DNA of 64,000 nt from Oceaniovalibus guishaninsula JLT2003 (GTDB taxonomy: Bacteria > Pseudomonadota > Alphaproteobacteria > Rhodobacterales > Rhodobacteraceae), in the NCBI RefSeq assembly GCF_000299575.1, contig NZ_AMGO01000046.1:62001-126000 (forward strand), written 5' to 3'. The translations under genes and the position numbers were made by a program. This document shows positions 43,940 through 53,397 of this stretch, piece by piece. Positions within the stretch are counted from its first letter, which is position 1; each line of letters begins with the position of its first letter. The notes under the pieces are model-generated. The model was not told where the DNA came from. It was given only the letters and a program-made list of their open reading frames with translations, and searched no databases.

Positions 43940-44686
43940 ATGACCGACAGACCCATCGCCCTGATCACCGGAGGCGCGCGCGGCATCGGGCGCGCCTGCG
44001 CCGAAGCCCTGATCCGTGACGGCATGCGCGCGGTGCTGGCCGATCTCGACGGTGCCGACACGACCGCCGCCGAACTGGGCGGCGACGCCGTCGGCTATGC
44101 CTGCGACATGGGCGATCCCGCCGCCATCGCCGCGCTTTTCGACCGGATGGAGGACGAGATCGGCACGGCGACGGTGCTGGTCAACAATGCGGGGATGGCC
44201 CGAGGCGCGCCGTTCCTGGACATGACGCTGGACGATTGGCAGCGCGTCATCGACGTGAACCTGACAGGCACGTTCCTGGCCACCCAGCGCGCCGGGCGGG
44301 CGATGGTCGATGCGGGGCTGAAGGGTGCCATCGTCAACATGTCGTCGATCAACGCGCAGGTCGCGATCCCGACCATCGCGTCCTATTGCGCGTCGAAAGG
44401 GGGCGTCGCGCAACTGACGAAGGCGGCGGCGCTGGCGCTGGCCCCGCACGGCATCCGCGTCAACGCGGTGGGGCCGGGCAGCATCGACACCGCCATGCTG
44501 GCGGGCATCAACGACGACGCCGCGGCGCAGGCCCGCGTCCTGTCGCGCACGCCGCTGGGACGGATCGGCACCGCAAGCGAAGTGGCGGATGTCGTCGCGT
44601 TCCTGGCGGGGCCGCGGTCGGGCTATGTCACCGGCGAGACGATCTTCGTCGATGGCGGGCGTCTGGCGCTGAACTATACCGTCTGA
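43940..44686 (+). CDS. SDR-family oxidoreductase, sugar or acyl dehydrogenase type
   Basis: 248 residues of classical short-chain dehydrogenase. TGGARGIG is the NAD(P) loop, NNAG the structural motif, Ser about 135 with Y-x-x-x-K in SYCASKGGVAQLTKAA the catalytic set, and the C-terminal SGYVTGETIFVDGG closes it. The acidic residue in LADLD at the end of beta-2 favours NAD over NADP. It lies 27 bp after the molybdoenzyme and 10 bp before a GH13 glucosidase. It might be the sugar (galactose-type) dehydrogenase feeding the facing galactonate genes, but this is inference. Confidence 0.88.
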   Translation: MTDRPIALITGGARGIGRACAEALIRDGMRAVLADLDGADTTAAELGGDAVGYACDMGDPAAIAALFDRMEDEIGTATVLVNNAGMARGAPFLDMTLDDWQRVIDVNLTGTFLATQRAGRAMVDAGLKGAIVNMSSINAQVAIPTIASYCASKGGVAQLTKAAALALAPHGIRVNAVGPGSIDTAMLAGINDDAAAQARVLSRTPLGRIGTASEVADVVAFLAGPRSGYVTGETIFVDGGRLALNYTV

Positions 44687-44696
44687 GGGGCGCGCG

Positions 44697-46331
44697 ATGG
44701 ACGACGCAAGATGGTGGCAGCGCGCCACCGGCTATCAGATCTATCCGCGCAGCTTTCAGGACAGCGACGGCGACGGGGTGGGCGACATTCCGGGCATCGT
44801 GTCGCGGCTCGACCATCTGGCGGATCTGGGGGTGGGGTTCGTCTGGCTGTCGCCGGTCTATGCCTCGCCCATGGCCGATAACGGTTACGACGTGTCCGAT
44901 TACCGCGCCATCGCGCCCCAATTCGGCACGATGGCCGATTTCGACCGGCTGGTGGACGCGGCCAGGGCGCGCGGCATCGGCATCGTCATGGATCTGGTGG
45001 TGAACCATTCCAGCAACGAACACGCCTGGTTCCGCGCCGCCCGCGCCAGCCGCGCCGCGCCCGAGCACCAGTATTACATCTGGCGCGATGCGGGGCCGGA
45101 TGGCGGGCCGCCCGACGACCGCCGCGCGGCCTTCGGCGGCCCCGCCTGGAGCTGGGTCGAGGAGATCGGGCAGTATTACCTGCACCTGTTCAGCCCGCAG
45201 CAGCCGGATCTGAACTGGCGCAACCCCGCCCTGCGATCCGAGATCCACGACATGATGGATTGGTGGATCGCCAAGGGCATCGCCGGTTTCCGCATGGATG
45301 TGATCGACCTGATCGGCAAGGACGTGGATGCCGGCCTCTACGAGGAAGGGCCCTATCTGCACGACTATCTGCGCGAGATGCACGCCCGCGTGCTGAAGGG
45401 CCGCGATCTGGTGACGGTAGGCGAAAGCTGGTCGGTATCGCTGGATACGGCGCTGCTTTATTGCGGACGCGACCGGGGCGAATTGGACATGCTGTTCCAG
45501 TTCAACCACATCCGCGAAAGCTGGGACGAGACGCTGGGCAAGTTCAGCCCGCTGCCCTTCGACCTGGTGGCGTTCAAGAAGGTGATGAACGACTGGCAGG
45601 CGCTGATGAACCGCGACGGGTGGAACAGCCTGTTCCTGAGCAATCACGACCTGCCGCGCCAGGTGTCGAAATACGGGCAGGACGGCGAATGGCGGGTGCG
45701 GTCGGCCAAGCTGCTGGCGACGGTGATGCACCTGATGAAGGGCACGCCCTTTGTCTATCAGGGCGAGGAGATCGGCATGACCAACGTGCCCTTCGACCGC
45801 ATCGACCAGTTCCGCGACCTGGAGACGCTGAACGCCTATGCCGAACAGACCGAGGCGGGCGTGGCCACCGCCGATTTCCTGCGCGGCGCGCGCGCCAACG
45901 GACGCGACAACGCGCGCACGCCGATGCAGTGGACGGACGGGCCGCAGGCGGGCTTTACCGACGGAACACCCTGGATCGAGGTCAATCCGAACCACGGCGC
46001 GATCAACGTCGCCGCCGACAGGGCCGACCCGGACGGGATCATCGCGCATTATCGCCGCCTGATCGCGCTGCGGCGCGACAGCGACCTGGTGGTGTTCGGC
46101 ACCTATCGTCCCTTTGCCGAGGATCATCCGCAGGTCATGGCCTATGACCGGCGGCTGGGCGACCGGCGGCTGGCGGTGCTGGCCAATTTCGGCAGCGATC
46201 CGGTGCGCTTCGACGTGCCGGACGCCATGGCGATCCGCGGGCGCTGCGCGATCGCCAATGCCGGGCCGCGCGAGGCGCTGGAAGGAACGGTGACGCTGGC
46301 CCCGTGGGAGGCGGTGGCGGTCGCGGATTGA
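44697..46331 (+). CDS. GH13 alpha-glucosidase (oligo-1,6-glucosidase type)
   Basis: 544 residues. The (beta/alpha)8 catalytic domain has the four GH13 regions: DLVVNHSS, GFRMDVIDLIGKD with the Asp nucleophile, TVGESWS with the acid/base Glu, and FLSNHDLPRQ with the third Asp. YQIYPRSFQDSDGDGVGDIP and the B-domain segment are typical of the oligo-1,6-glucosidase/alpha-glucosidase subfamily. No signal peptide, so it hydrolyses imported oligosaccharides in the cytoplasm. It lies in the + strand run between SDR and M20 genes. Confidence 0.93.
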   Translation: MDDARWWQRATGYQIYPRSFQDSDGDGVGDIPGIVSRLDHLADLGVGFVWLSPVYASPMADNGYDVSDYRAIAPQFGTMADFDRLVDAARARGIGIVMDLVVNHSSNEHAWFRAARASRAAPEHQYYIWRDAGPDGGPPDDRRAAFGGPAWSWVEEIGQYYLHLFSPQQPDLNWRNPALRSEIHDMMDWWIAKGIAGFRMDVIDLIGKDVDAGLYEEGPYLHDYLREMHARVLKGRDLVTVGESWSVSLDTALLYCGRDRGELDMLFQFNHIRESWDETLGKFSPLPFDLVAFKKVMNDWQALMNRDGWNSLFLSNHDLPRQVSKYGQDGEWRVRSAKLLATVMHLMKGTPFVYQGEEIGMTNVPFDRIDQFRDLETLNAYAEQTEAGVATADFLRGARANGRDNARTPMQWTDGPQAGFTDGTPWIEVNPNHGAINVAADRADPDGIIAHYRRLIALRRDSDLVVFGTYRPFAEDHPQVMAYDRRLGDRRLAVLANFGSDPVRFDVPDAMAIRGRCAIANAGPREALEGTVTLAPWEAVAVAD

Positions 46332-46383
46332 CGGCGGCGCGGGCCGGGGCGAACATCCGCGCGCAGCGAAGAAGGAGACGCCC

Positions 46384-47553
46384 ATGCCCGTCCGCAACCG
46401 CCTGGCCGAGATGCACGACGAGATCGCCGCCTGGCGGCGCGACCTGCACGCGCATCCCGAACTGCTTTACGATGTGCACCGCACCGCCGGCTTCGTCGCC
46501 GAGAAGCTGCGCGGTTTCGGCTGCGACGAGGTGGTCGAGGGGATCGGGCGGACCGGCGTGGTCGGGCTGATCCACGGCAACCGGGGCCGGGGGCGCACCA
46601 TCGGGCTGCGCGCCGACATGGACGCGCTGCCCATCGACGAGGCGACGGGCGCGCCCCATGCCTCGACCGTGCCGGGGCTAATGCATGCCTGCGGCCATGA
46701 CGGGCATACCGCGATGCTGCTGGGCGCCGCGCGGCATCTGGCCGAGACGCGCAATTTCGCGGGCACCGTCGCCGTCGTCTTCCAACCGGCCGAGGAAGGC
46801 GGTGCGGGCGCCGACGCCATGGTGCGCGACGGCCTGATCGAGCGGTTCGGCATCGCCGAGATTTACGGCATGCACAATTCGCCGCTGCTGCCGGCGGGGG
46901 CGTTCGGGATCCGGCCGGGGCCGTTCTATGCCGCCTGCGACAGTTTCGAGATCGCTGTCACGGGGCGGGGCGGCCATGCCGCGCGGCCGAACCAGACGGT
47001 CGATACCACGCTGGCCGCGTCGGCCATCGTCATGGCGCTGCAATCCATCGTCGCGCGCAACACCGACCCGCAACAGCCCGCCGTGCTGTCGGTCACGTCG
47101 TTCCGCACCGCTACCGATGCGTTCAACGTCATCCCCGAGACGGTCGCGCTGCGCGGCACGGTGCGGACCTTCGACGCGGATGTGCGCGCCACCATCCTGC
47201 GGCGTCTGGACGAGGTGGCGTCGCTGACCGCGCGGTCCTACGGCGCCGAGGCGCGCGTCACGGTCGAGGAGAAGGGCTATCCGGTGATGGAGAACCACGC
47301 CGCCGAGACGGATCATGCGGCGCAGGCCGCGCGCGCCGTGGCGGGGGCGGTCGATACCGACGTGCCGCGCACCACGGGCGGCGAGGATTTCGCCTATATG
47401 CTGCAAGCCTGCCCCGGCGCCTATATCCAGATCGGCAACGGCCCGTCCGCCGGGCTGCATCATCCGCAATACGATTTCAACGACGACATCATCCCGGTCG
47501 GCGCATCCTGGTGGGTGACGCTGGCCGAATCCCGTCTGGCGGAGGCAGCATGA
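46384..47553 (+). CDS. M20-family amidohydrolase (hippurate hydrolase-like)
   Basis: 389 residues. Metal and catalytic motifs are LRADMDALPIDEATG, MHACGHDGHTAMLLGAARHL with the Cys/His metal ligands, VFQPAEEGGAGADAM with the base Glu, and ARPNQTVDTTLAASAIVMAL at the dimerisation domain; PRTTGGEDFAYMLQ supplies the final ligand. Such enzymes hydrolyse N-acyl amino acids or similar amides. GAAGGAG precedes the ATG. The SDR that follows overlaps it by four bases. Confidence 0.93.
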   Translation: MPVRNRLAEMHDEIAAWRRDLHAHPELLYDVHRTAGFVAEKLRGFGCDEVVEGIGRTGVVGLIHGNRGRGRTIGLRADMDALPIDEATGAPHASTVPGLMHACGHDGHTAMLLGAARHLAETRNFAGTVAVVFQPAEEGGAGADAMVRDGLIERFGIAEIYGMHNSPLLPAGAFGIRPGPFYAACDSFEIAVTGRGGHAARPNQTVDTTLAASAIVMALQSIVARNTDPQQPAVLSVTSFRTATDAFNVIPETVALRGTVRTFDADVRATILRRLDEVASLTARSYGAEARVTVEEKGYPVMENHAAETDHAAQAARAVAGAVDTDVPRTTGGEDFAYMLQACPGAYIQIGNGPSAGLHHPQYDFNDDIIPVGASWWVTLAESRLAEAA

Positions 47554-48296
47554 AGATCGGACAGAACACCCGCGCCATCGTGACCGGCGGCGCTTCGGGA
47601 CTGGGCGGCGCGGTGGTCGCGGCGCTGCTGGAACGGGACGCGTCGGTGACGGTGTTCGACCTGTCGGCTGGCCCGTCGGCCGCCACGCATAGGGAGGTGG
47701 ACGTGACCGATGCCGCCGCCGTCGCGCGGGCGATGGTCGAGGCGCGCGATGCGATGGGCGGGCTGGACCTGCTGGTCAATTGCGCGGGCATCGCGCCCGG
47801 CGCGCGCACGGTCGGGCGGCAGGGCGCGCACGACGCGGCGCTGTTCGCCAAGGTCGTGCAGGTGAACCTGATCGGCAGCTTCAACTGCGCCTCGCAAGCC
47901 GCCGCGCTGATGTCGGAAAACGAGGCCGTGGGCAGGGATGGCGAGCGGGGGGTGATCGTTCACACCGCATCCATTGCGGCATGGGAAGGGCAGATCGGCC
48001 AGGTCGCCTATGCGGCATCCAAGGCCGGGATCGTCGGCATGACGCTGCCCATGGCGCGCGATCTGGCGGGGCTGGGCATCCGCGTCTGCGCCATCGCGCC
48101 GGGGTTGTTCCTGACGCCGATGATGCAGGGCCTCCCCGAGGATGTGCAGGCGTCGCTGGGCGGGCAGACGCCCTTTCCGCAAAGGCTGGGCGACCCGGCC
48201 GAGTTCGCGGCGCTGGCGCTGCACGTTGCGGAAAACCCGATGCTGAACGGCGAGGTCATCCGCCTGGACGGCGCGATCCGGCTGCCGCCGCGCTAG
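47550..48296 (+). CDS. SDR-family dehydrogenase, HSD10-like
   Basis: 248 residues. TGGASGLGGAV is the cofactor loop, NCAG the structural motif, and S-x-A-x-W-x12-YAASKAG the catalytic segment. The sequence resembles type 2 3-hydroxyacyl-CoA dehydrogenase (HSD10), e.g. GDGERGVIVHT-like and QIGQVAYAASKAGIVGMTLP and IAPGLFLTPMMQGLPEDVQA. The FDLSAG acidic residue suggests NAD. Coupled with the M20 hydrolase upstream. Its stop overlaps convergent galM by four bases. Confidence 0.88.
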   Translation: MKIGQNTRAIVTGGASGLGGAVVAALLERDASVTVFDLSAGPSAATHREVDVTDAAAVARAMVEARDAMGGLDLLVNCAGIAPGARTVGRQGAHDAALFAKVVQVNLIGSFNCASQAAALMSENEAVGRDGERGVIVHTASIAAWEGQIGQVAYAASKAGIVGMTLPMARDLAGLGIRVCAIAPGLFLTPMMQGLPEDVQASLGGQTPFPQRLGDPAEFAALALHVAENPMLNGEVIRLDGAIRLPPR

Positions 48297-49300
48297 GCCG
48301 CGAACGCATAGCGTGTGGTCTGGCGGAAGGTTCGGCCGGGGCGCAGCACGATGTCGGGCCAGTCGGCGCGGCCCAGGGCGTCGGGCCACATCTGCGGCTC
48401 GAACGCCAGGGCGAAGCGGGGGCGATAGGGCCGGGCGTGATGGGTCGGCACGTCGCCCAGGTCGATGGTGCCCATGTCGAAGACCTGCATTCCCGGCGCG
48501 GTCGTCGCAATCTCCAGCGTGCCCAGCGGCCCGGCCAGCAGCAGCGCCGGGGTCAGGTCGCGCGGGGCGTCGGCAAGGCAGAAATTGGCGTCGAGCTTGG
48601 GAAGCGTCGGGTCGAGTTCGCGGGCCTCGCGGAAATCGAAGGGCGTGCCCGCGACGGGGACGATGGCGCCGGTGGGCAGGTTTTCGTCCGTCGTGGGCAG
48701 ATAGCGGTCGGCCAGAACCTGCAACCTTTGGCCGGTCCAGTCGGGGCCGCCGTTCATCGTCCAATAGCCGTGATTGGCCAGGTTCACGGGCGTCGGCGCG
48801 TCGGTCGTGGCGGTCAGATCGACGATCAGCGCCGCGTCGTCCAGCCGATAGGACGCGGTCAGGCGGCGGTTGCCGGGAAAGCCGCCTTCGCCGTCCGGCA
48901 GGTCGATCCGAAACGTCGCATGGGCCGGGCCGTGGTCCGCGATCCGCCAAACCTTGAGATGCGTGGCCGCCGATCCGCCATGGCGGGTATGCCGCCCGTC
49001 CTGATTGGCGTCGAAGCGGTATTCGCGGCCGTCGATCACCGCCCGCGCGCCGCCGATGCGGTTGACGACCGGCCCCATCACCGCGCCGAAATGCCCCATC
49101 CGCCCCGCATAGGCGGCGATGTCGGGCGAGCCGAGCGTCAGCGCCGTTTCGATGCCGTTCAGGCGCACATCCTGAATCAGCGCGCCCAGATCCAGCAGCC
49201 CGACGCGCAGCGCGCCATTGTCGAGCGTCACGCGCCGCACGGGGCGTCCGTCGGGCAGGGTGCCGAAATCGTCGATCGGGGCGGCCGGGCGCAGGGTCAC
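48293..49300 (-). CDS. galM: Galactose (aldose-1-epimerase) mutarotase
   Basis: 335 residues starting with GTG in an overlap (GTGA) with the SMP-30 gene. Aldose-epimerase landmarks are FGAVMGPVVNRIGGA, RHGGSAATHLKVW, VNLANHGYWTMNG with the catalytic His, and the late FALAFEPQMWPDAL with the catalytic Glu. It interconverts alpha and beta anomers of galactose, glucose or related sugars. It is the last gene of the - strand sugar set. Confidence 0.9.
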   Translation of the reverse strand: MTLRPAAPIDDFGTLPDGRPVRRVTLDNGALRVGLLDLGALIQDVRLNGIETALTLGSPDIAAYAGRMGHFGAVMGPVVNRIGGARAVIDGREYRFDANQDGRHTRHGGSAATHLKVWRIADHGPAHATFRIDLPDGEGGFPGNRRLTASYRLDDAALIVDLTATTDAPTPVNLANHGYWTMNGGPDWTGQRLQVLADRYLPTTDENLPTGAIVPVAGTPFDFREARELDPTLPKLDANFCLADAPRDLTPALLLAGPLGTLEIATTAPGMQVFDMGTIDLGDVPTHHARPYRPRFALAFEPQMWPDALGRADWPDIVLRPGRTFRQTTRYAFAA

Positions 49301-50178
49301 AGCACGACGCGGTGTTCGGCCTGGCCCTTGGCGACGCCCTCGATGGCGAAGGTGCGGCCGTTGCCCATGCGCTCGGACAGCTCGCCCTCGGACAATCCGG
49401 CGGCGGCGGAGGTGCAGAAAAGCGTGGTCAGATCCGGGCCGCCGAAGGCGGGGCATGTGACCTGCCTGGCGGGCATCGGGATCGCGTCCAGAAAGGCGCC
49501 GTCCGGCCCGTAGCAGGCGATGCGCGACGCGCCCCATTGCGCGTTCCACACCCGCCCCTCGGCGTCGCACACGGCCCCGTCGGGGTTATAGCCGTCGCCG
49601 CCATCGGCGTTGCGCAGGTCGGCCCAGACCACCGGGTCGCCCTTGGGCCAGCCGTCGCCGTCCAGATCCCAGCGCATGATCATCTGCGTGGGCGTGTCGC
49701 TGAAATAGGCATGCCCCCCGTCCGGCGAGAAGCAGGTGGAATTGTTGATCGTCATGCCCGCCTTCAGCTTGCGCAGTTCGCCCCGATACCAGCGATAGAG
49801 CGTGCCTGCCCCGGTTTCCTTGGCATGTCCCATCGTGCCGATCCAGAACCCGCCCCACGGATCCGCCCGGCCGTCGTTCGAACGGTTGGCGGGCCGGTCA
49901 TCCTCAAGCGGGCAAAGCCGCTCGCGCAAGTCGGTCTCGACGTTCAGGATCGTCAGGTCGGTGCGGGTGGCGACCAGCAGGCGGTCGCGGTCGATCCAGC
50001 CGCAGGTGGAAACGTGGCTGTCGAACGCCCATTCTCGCAGGCTGCCCTCCACCCGGCTGAGCACCCGGTTCGACAGGATGTCGCACCAGAAAAGCTGCCG
50101 CCGCTCGGGATGCCAGAGCGATCCTTCGCCCAGAAGGCAGCGGGTGGCGTCGTGCGTGTCGATCCTGCGGTCGGTCAT
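49297..50178 (-). CDS. SMP-30/gluconolactonase-family lactonase
   Basis: 293 residues forming a six-bladed beta-propeller. [20 protein letters not shown] supplies the first metal Glu, [20 protein letters not shown] the Asn/Asp pocket, [12 protein letters not shown] another Asn, and [12 protein letters not shown] the last Asp, matching the Ca/Zn site of this family. Members open sugar lactones such as galactono- or arabinono-lactone. Gene order with dgoK and KDPGal aldolase suggests galactonolactonase. Confidence 0.9.
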   Translation of the reverse strand: MTDRRIDTHDATRCLLGEGSLWHPERRQLFWCDILSNRVLSRVEGSLREWAFDSHVSTCGWIDRDRLLVATRTDLTILNVETDLRERLCPLEDDRPANRSNDGRADPWGGFWIGTMGHAKETGAGTLYRWYRGELRKLKAGMTINNSTCFSPDGGHAYFSDTPTQMIMRWDLDGDGWPKGDPVVWADLRNADGGDGYNPDGAVCDAEGRVWNAQWGASRIACYGPDGAFLDAIPMPARQVTCPAFGGPDLTTLFCTSAAAGLSEGELSERMGNGRTFAIEGVAKGQAEHRVVL

Positions 50179-50780
50179 GTCGTCGCCTCGTCCCAGGCGG
50201 CGACCATCTGCGCTGCGCGTCCGGCCACGTCTTCGGCCGTGTCGCCGGGCCGGTAAAGCGCGCCGCCGATGCCGAAGCCGTTGGCCCCCGCCGCCAGCCA
50301 GTCGCGGAAATCCGCAGGTCCGACGCCGCCGACCATGAACATCCGCGTCTCGACCGGCAGCACCGCGCGCAAAGCCTTCAACCCCTGCGTGCCAAGCTGG
50401 AAGGCGGGAAAAACCTTCAGCCCCGTCGCCCCCGCCTTCAGCGCCGCAAAGCATTCCGTCGCCGTCAGCGCGCCCGGATAGCTGGCCAGCCCCCGCGCGC
50501 GGGTTTCGCGGATCACGTCCGCGTCGGTGTTGGGCGACACGATCATCCGGCCGCCCGCCTGGGCCACCAGCGCGACCTGTTCCGCGGACAGCACGGTGCC
50601 GGCCCCGATCTCGGCCGCGTCGCCGTGGGCGCGCACCATCGCGGCGATGCTGTCGAAGGGTGCGGGGGAATTGAGCGGCACCTCGATCCGGGTGATGCCG
50701 GCCCCGATCAGCGCGGCGGCCACGTCCACGGCCTCGTCCGGGTCGATGCCGCGCAGGATGGCGATCAAGGCGCGGCTCAT
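50175..50780 (-). CDS. dgoA: 2-dehydro-3-deoxy-6-phosphogalactonate aldolase
   Basis: 201 residues of the class I KDPG/KDPGal aldolase family. [40 protein letters not shown] with the catalytic Glu, [20 protein letters not shown] and [14 protein letters not shown] with the Schiff-base Lys are all present. LNSP instead of TLRT, and the absence of the KDPG-type loop, indicate the galactonate type. It cleaves KDPGal to pyruvate and glyceraldehyde 3-phosphate. It overlaps dgoK (ATGA) and the SMP-30 gene. Confidence 0.93.
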   Translation of the reverse strand: MSRALIAILRGIDPDEAVDVAAALIGAGITRIEVPLNSPAPFDSIAAMVRAHGDAAEIGAGTVLSAEQVALVAQAGGRMIVSPNTDADVIRETRARGLASYPGALTATECFAALKAGATGLKVFPAFQLGTQGLKALRAVLPVETRMFMVGGVGPADFRDWLAAGANGFGIGGALYRPGDTAEDVAGRAAQMVAAWDEATT

Positions 50781-51667
50781 GGCGCGACCGTCCGCCGGGC
50801 GGCGGCAAGGCCCGCCAGTGTCGTCGTGTCGGCGCGGGTCAGCATCGGCGTTACCCCCTGTGCCTGCAACGCCGCCGCGTAATGACGGCAAAGGTCGGGC
50901 GCGCCGATCAGCGCCACGGCCCGTCCCAACCAATAGGCACGGGTCGCCGCCAGTTCCATCCCGATCAGCAGTCCCGACAGCCGCGCGGTGGCCGAGGCGG
51001 GCGCCAGCCCGTCCAGCAGCCCCTCCGCGCGCAGGCCGAACAACCCCGTCGCCAGACGTTCGGGCCGCGACAGCGCGGTCGAGACGGCATCGCCGAAGGC
51101 GTCGTCGTCCCAGCCGTCGCCGATGGAATGGCGCAAGACGGTGTGGCGGGACAGGGCGGCGAACAGCTCGCCGGTCATGGCGGTCTGGAACGACACGACC
51201 TCGCCCGCGCTGACATGCACCCATTTGCAATGGCTGCCGGGCAGACAGACGACGCCGTCGAAATCGGGGTTCAGCGACAGGAACCCGGCGATCTGCGTCT
51301 CCTCGCCGCGCATCACGTCGGGCGGGGCGGATTGCGACAGGCCGGGAACGATGCGGACGTTCAGACGGGGATCGTCGCAGTGGGCGGCGACGGGCACGCC
51401 GCCCAGCGGCGGGCAGGGCACGGGCCGATAGGGCGCCTCGACCCAGCCCTGCCGCGCGCCGACCATGCCGCAGGCGATCACCGGCGTCGCGGGCGCCAGC
51501 GACCAGCCGCCGACCAGGTCGAGCAGCGCCGCCTCGAAACCGCCGGGGGGTATGGCGTTCATGCCCGTTTCAGCCCGCGCCTCGGCCAGCGGATCGGTGC
51601 CGCGCATCGCCCAGGCCCGCAGGCGCGTGGTGCCCCAATCGACGGCGATCCAGTCCGGCGCGGTCAC
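50777..51667 (-). CDS. dgoK: 2-dehydro-3-deoxygalactonokinase
   Basis: 296 residues. [17 protein letters not shown] is the N-terminal phosphate loop of the DgoK family (ASKHA-like), with [40 protein letters not shown] and [20 protein letters not shown] as family blocks. It phosphorylates 2-keto-3-deoxygalactonate. It is followed by the aldolase in a coupled run of four genes, and begins 25 bp after the sulfotransferase stop on the same strand. Confidence 0.95.
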   Translation of the reverse strand: MTAPDWIAVDWGTTRLRAWAMRGTDPLAEARAETGMNAIPPGGFEAALLDLVGGWSLAPATPVIACGMVGARQGWVEAPYRPVPCPPLGGVPVAAHCDDPRLNVRIVPGLSQSAPPDVMRGEETQIAGFLSLNPDFDGVVCLPGSHCKWVHVSAGEVVSFQTAMTGELFAALSRHTVLRHSIGDGWDDDAFGDAVSTALSRPERLATGLFGLRAEGLLDGLAPASATARLSGLLIGMELAATRAYWLGRAVALIGAPDLCRHYAAALQAQGVTPMLTRADTTTLAGLAAARRTVAP

Positions 51668-51692
51668 GGGCGCGCCCCCGTCCCCGCAGGGG

Positions 51693-52343
51693 TCATCCGC
51701 CGAACCTGTAGCCGAAGCGGTCGATCAGCCCGGCATTGCGCCGCGCGACGAGGGCGCGGGTTTCGTCGTCGTAATAGGCGGTGTAATCGGTGCGGTCGGA
51801 CCTGTTCTTGTGGGGCAGCGCGATGTCCTGTCCCAGACGGTCGCAGATGCGCGCCCAGTCGTCCTGCAACCGCTCGAACCGCGCGTGGAAGGCCAGCGGG
51901 GCGGGCCGCCCGCGCAGCCCGATGGCCAGATGCCGCCCCTGCGTGATCTGGGTGTGATAGGCGACATAGCCGCGCGCGGATTTGAACTTGCGCTTGTGGG
52001 GGTTGTCTTTCAGCCCGTCCTTCCATGCGCCGCGCAGGAAATCGGCGAAGGCCGGGGGCGTGTCGCCATAGGCCGGGCGGTTGCGGGTGACGTAAAGCCA
52101 GCCCGAGACCGTCCAGTCCCACGGGTTGCGCAGAAAGCAGAAGCTCCACCGCCGGGCGAGGATGTCGGGGCCCAGTCTCGATGCGATATAGGCTGCGGCC
52201 CCGCGCCGGCCCCGTTCGTTCCGAACCGGGAACGCCGTCGCGTCCTGCACCTGTTCTGTCAGGGCCGAAGTGATCGAGAATCCGGCGGTCTTGGGCACGT
52301 GCAGGAACAGGGCGTTCTGCCGGGGAAGGTCGATACTGGCCAT
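51693..52343 (-). CDS. Sulfotransferase (family 2-like)
   Basis: 216 residues. LFLHVPKTAGFSITSAL is the 5'-phosphosulfate loop and WSFCFLRNPWDWTVSGWLYV the 3'-phosphate motif of PAPS-dependent sulfotransferases. RSDRTDYTAYYDDETRALVA near the end matches sulfotransferase family 2 C-termini. The acceptor is likely a glycan or other polar cell-surface molecule, but nothing fixes it. It overlaps the glycosyltransferase gene by one base. Confidence 0.85.
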   Translation of the reverse strand: MASIDLPRQNALFLHVPKTAGFSITSALTEQVQDATAFPVRNERGRRGAAAYIASRLGPDILARRWSFCFLRNPWDWTVSGWLYVTRNRPAYGDTPPAFADFLRGAWKDGLKDNPHKRKFKSARGYVAYHTQITQGRHLAIGLRGRPAPLAFHARFERLQDDWARICDRLGQDIALPHKNRSDRTDYTAYYDDETRALVARRNAGLIDRFGYRFGG

Positions 52344-53323
52344 CAGCGTCCCCCGGCCAGAAGCGGCCAGGCCAGCCGGATGAACGGCCGCATCGCGGGC
52401 CTGTCGCGCTGGCGGGCGATGGCACGCCGCCAGCCGCCTTCCACCTCGGCGCGATGAAAGGCGCGGTCGGCCTCGTATTCGGGGGCGGGGCGGAAGGCGT
52501 CCAGTCGGCGCCGCACCTCGTCCCCGGCCATCGCGGTCAGGGGCGGCTTTTCGGCCATGCCCGCCGGGACCAGCAGCGCGTCGATATTGTCGGCGAAACC
52601 GCGCACGTCGATGGCGACATTCTCCATCTCGCGCAGGCCCGGTCGGGCGATCCAGGGATCGAGCAGCCGCGCCAGTTCCAGCGACCAGAGGGCGACGCGC
52701 AGATCGGGATCCTCGTTCGCCATCCGCCGCCAGTATCGGCGGGCATATCCCATCAGATAGGCATGCTTGCGGCTATGGGCGAAAACCGTGCGATAGATGT
52801 CGCGATAGGATTGTTCGTCGTCATGCAGGCCGATGACGGTTTCGGATGGATGCCAGCGATGCCCGTCCTTGCGCATCTGCCGCTTGACGTGGGATTCGGG
52901 CCGCCGCTTGGCCGCGTCGAAGCTGCCGATTTCCAGCGCGCGGGGGATCCGTGCCGTGAAATAAAGCGAATTGCCCGCGATGCGCCACTGGCCCAGCAGC
53001 TTGTCCGCTACCGTACCGCTGACGCCGTAAAGCTGCGGATCGTTCTCCAGCGCGGCCTCGGCCGCCGCCACCAGATCGCCCACCGCGCCCGGCCGCAGCA
53101 GCACATCGGCATCGAGGCAGAGCGTCCAGCGCCGCCCCGCTTCGACGCCCAGTTCCAGCCCCCGGCGCAGGGCCGCGGCAAAGGGCACCTCGCGGATGAC
53201 ATGAACCCTGTCCGCGCCCACCTGCGCCGCGGCCAGATCGCGCGCGGCGGCGACCGTCCGCTCGCCCGCCTCGCGCAGGATGACGGCGATATCGGGCGCG
53301 TCGCGATTTCCTGAATCCGCCAT
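52343..53323 (-). CDS. Glycosyltransferase family 2-like protein
   Basis: 326 residues. The Rossmann-like N-terminal half has DIAVILREAGERTVAAARDL and RRWTLCLDADVLLRPGAVGD, where LDADVLL is the D-x-D metal motif of GT-A enzymes. The rest is unusual, with SHVKRQMRKDGHRWHPSETV, HDDEQSYRDIYRTVFAHSRK and MGYARRYWRRMANEDPDLRV, which I do not recognise from characterised enzymes. An in-frame TTG five codons upstream is an alternative start. Coupled to the sulfotransferase, so a sulfated glycan product is plausible. Confidence 0.75.
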   Translation of the reverse strand: MADSGNRDAPDIAVILREAGERTVAAARDLAAAQVGADRVHVIREVPFAAALRRGLELGVEAGRRWTLCLDADVLLRPGAVGDLVAAAEAALENDPQLYGVSGTVADKLLGQWRIAGNSLYFTARIPRALEIGSFDAAKRRPESHVKRQMRKDGHRWHPSETVIGLHDDEQSYRDIYRTVFAHSRKHAYLMGYARRYWRRMANEDPDLRVALWSLELARLLDPWIARPGLREMENVAIDVRGFADNIDALLVPAGMAEKPPLTAMAGDEVRRRLDAFRPAPEYEADRAFHRAEVEGGWRRAIARQRDRPAMRPFIRLAWPLLAGGR

Positions 53324-53397
53324 CGCGGCATCCCCCAAGGCACGATGGGCGCACTAGAAAGCCGCATGCCGCGAAGATCAAGGCCGCGCGGGCGGCG

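Noticed and set aside
41447-44728. 1093-codon open frame on the - strand opposite the molybdoenzyme and SDR genes
   Set aside because: Crosses gene boundaries of the + strand operon and has no domain; a shadow of conserved coding sequence.
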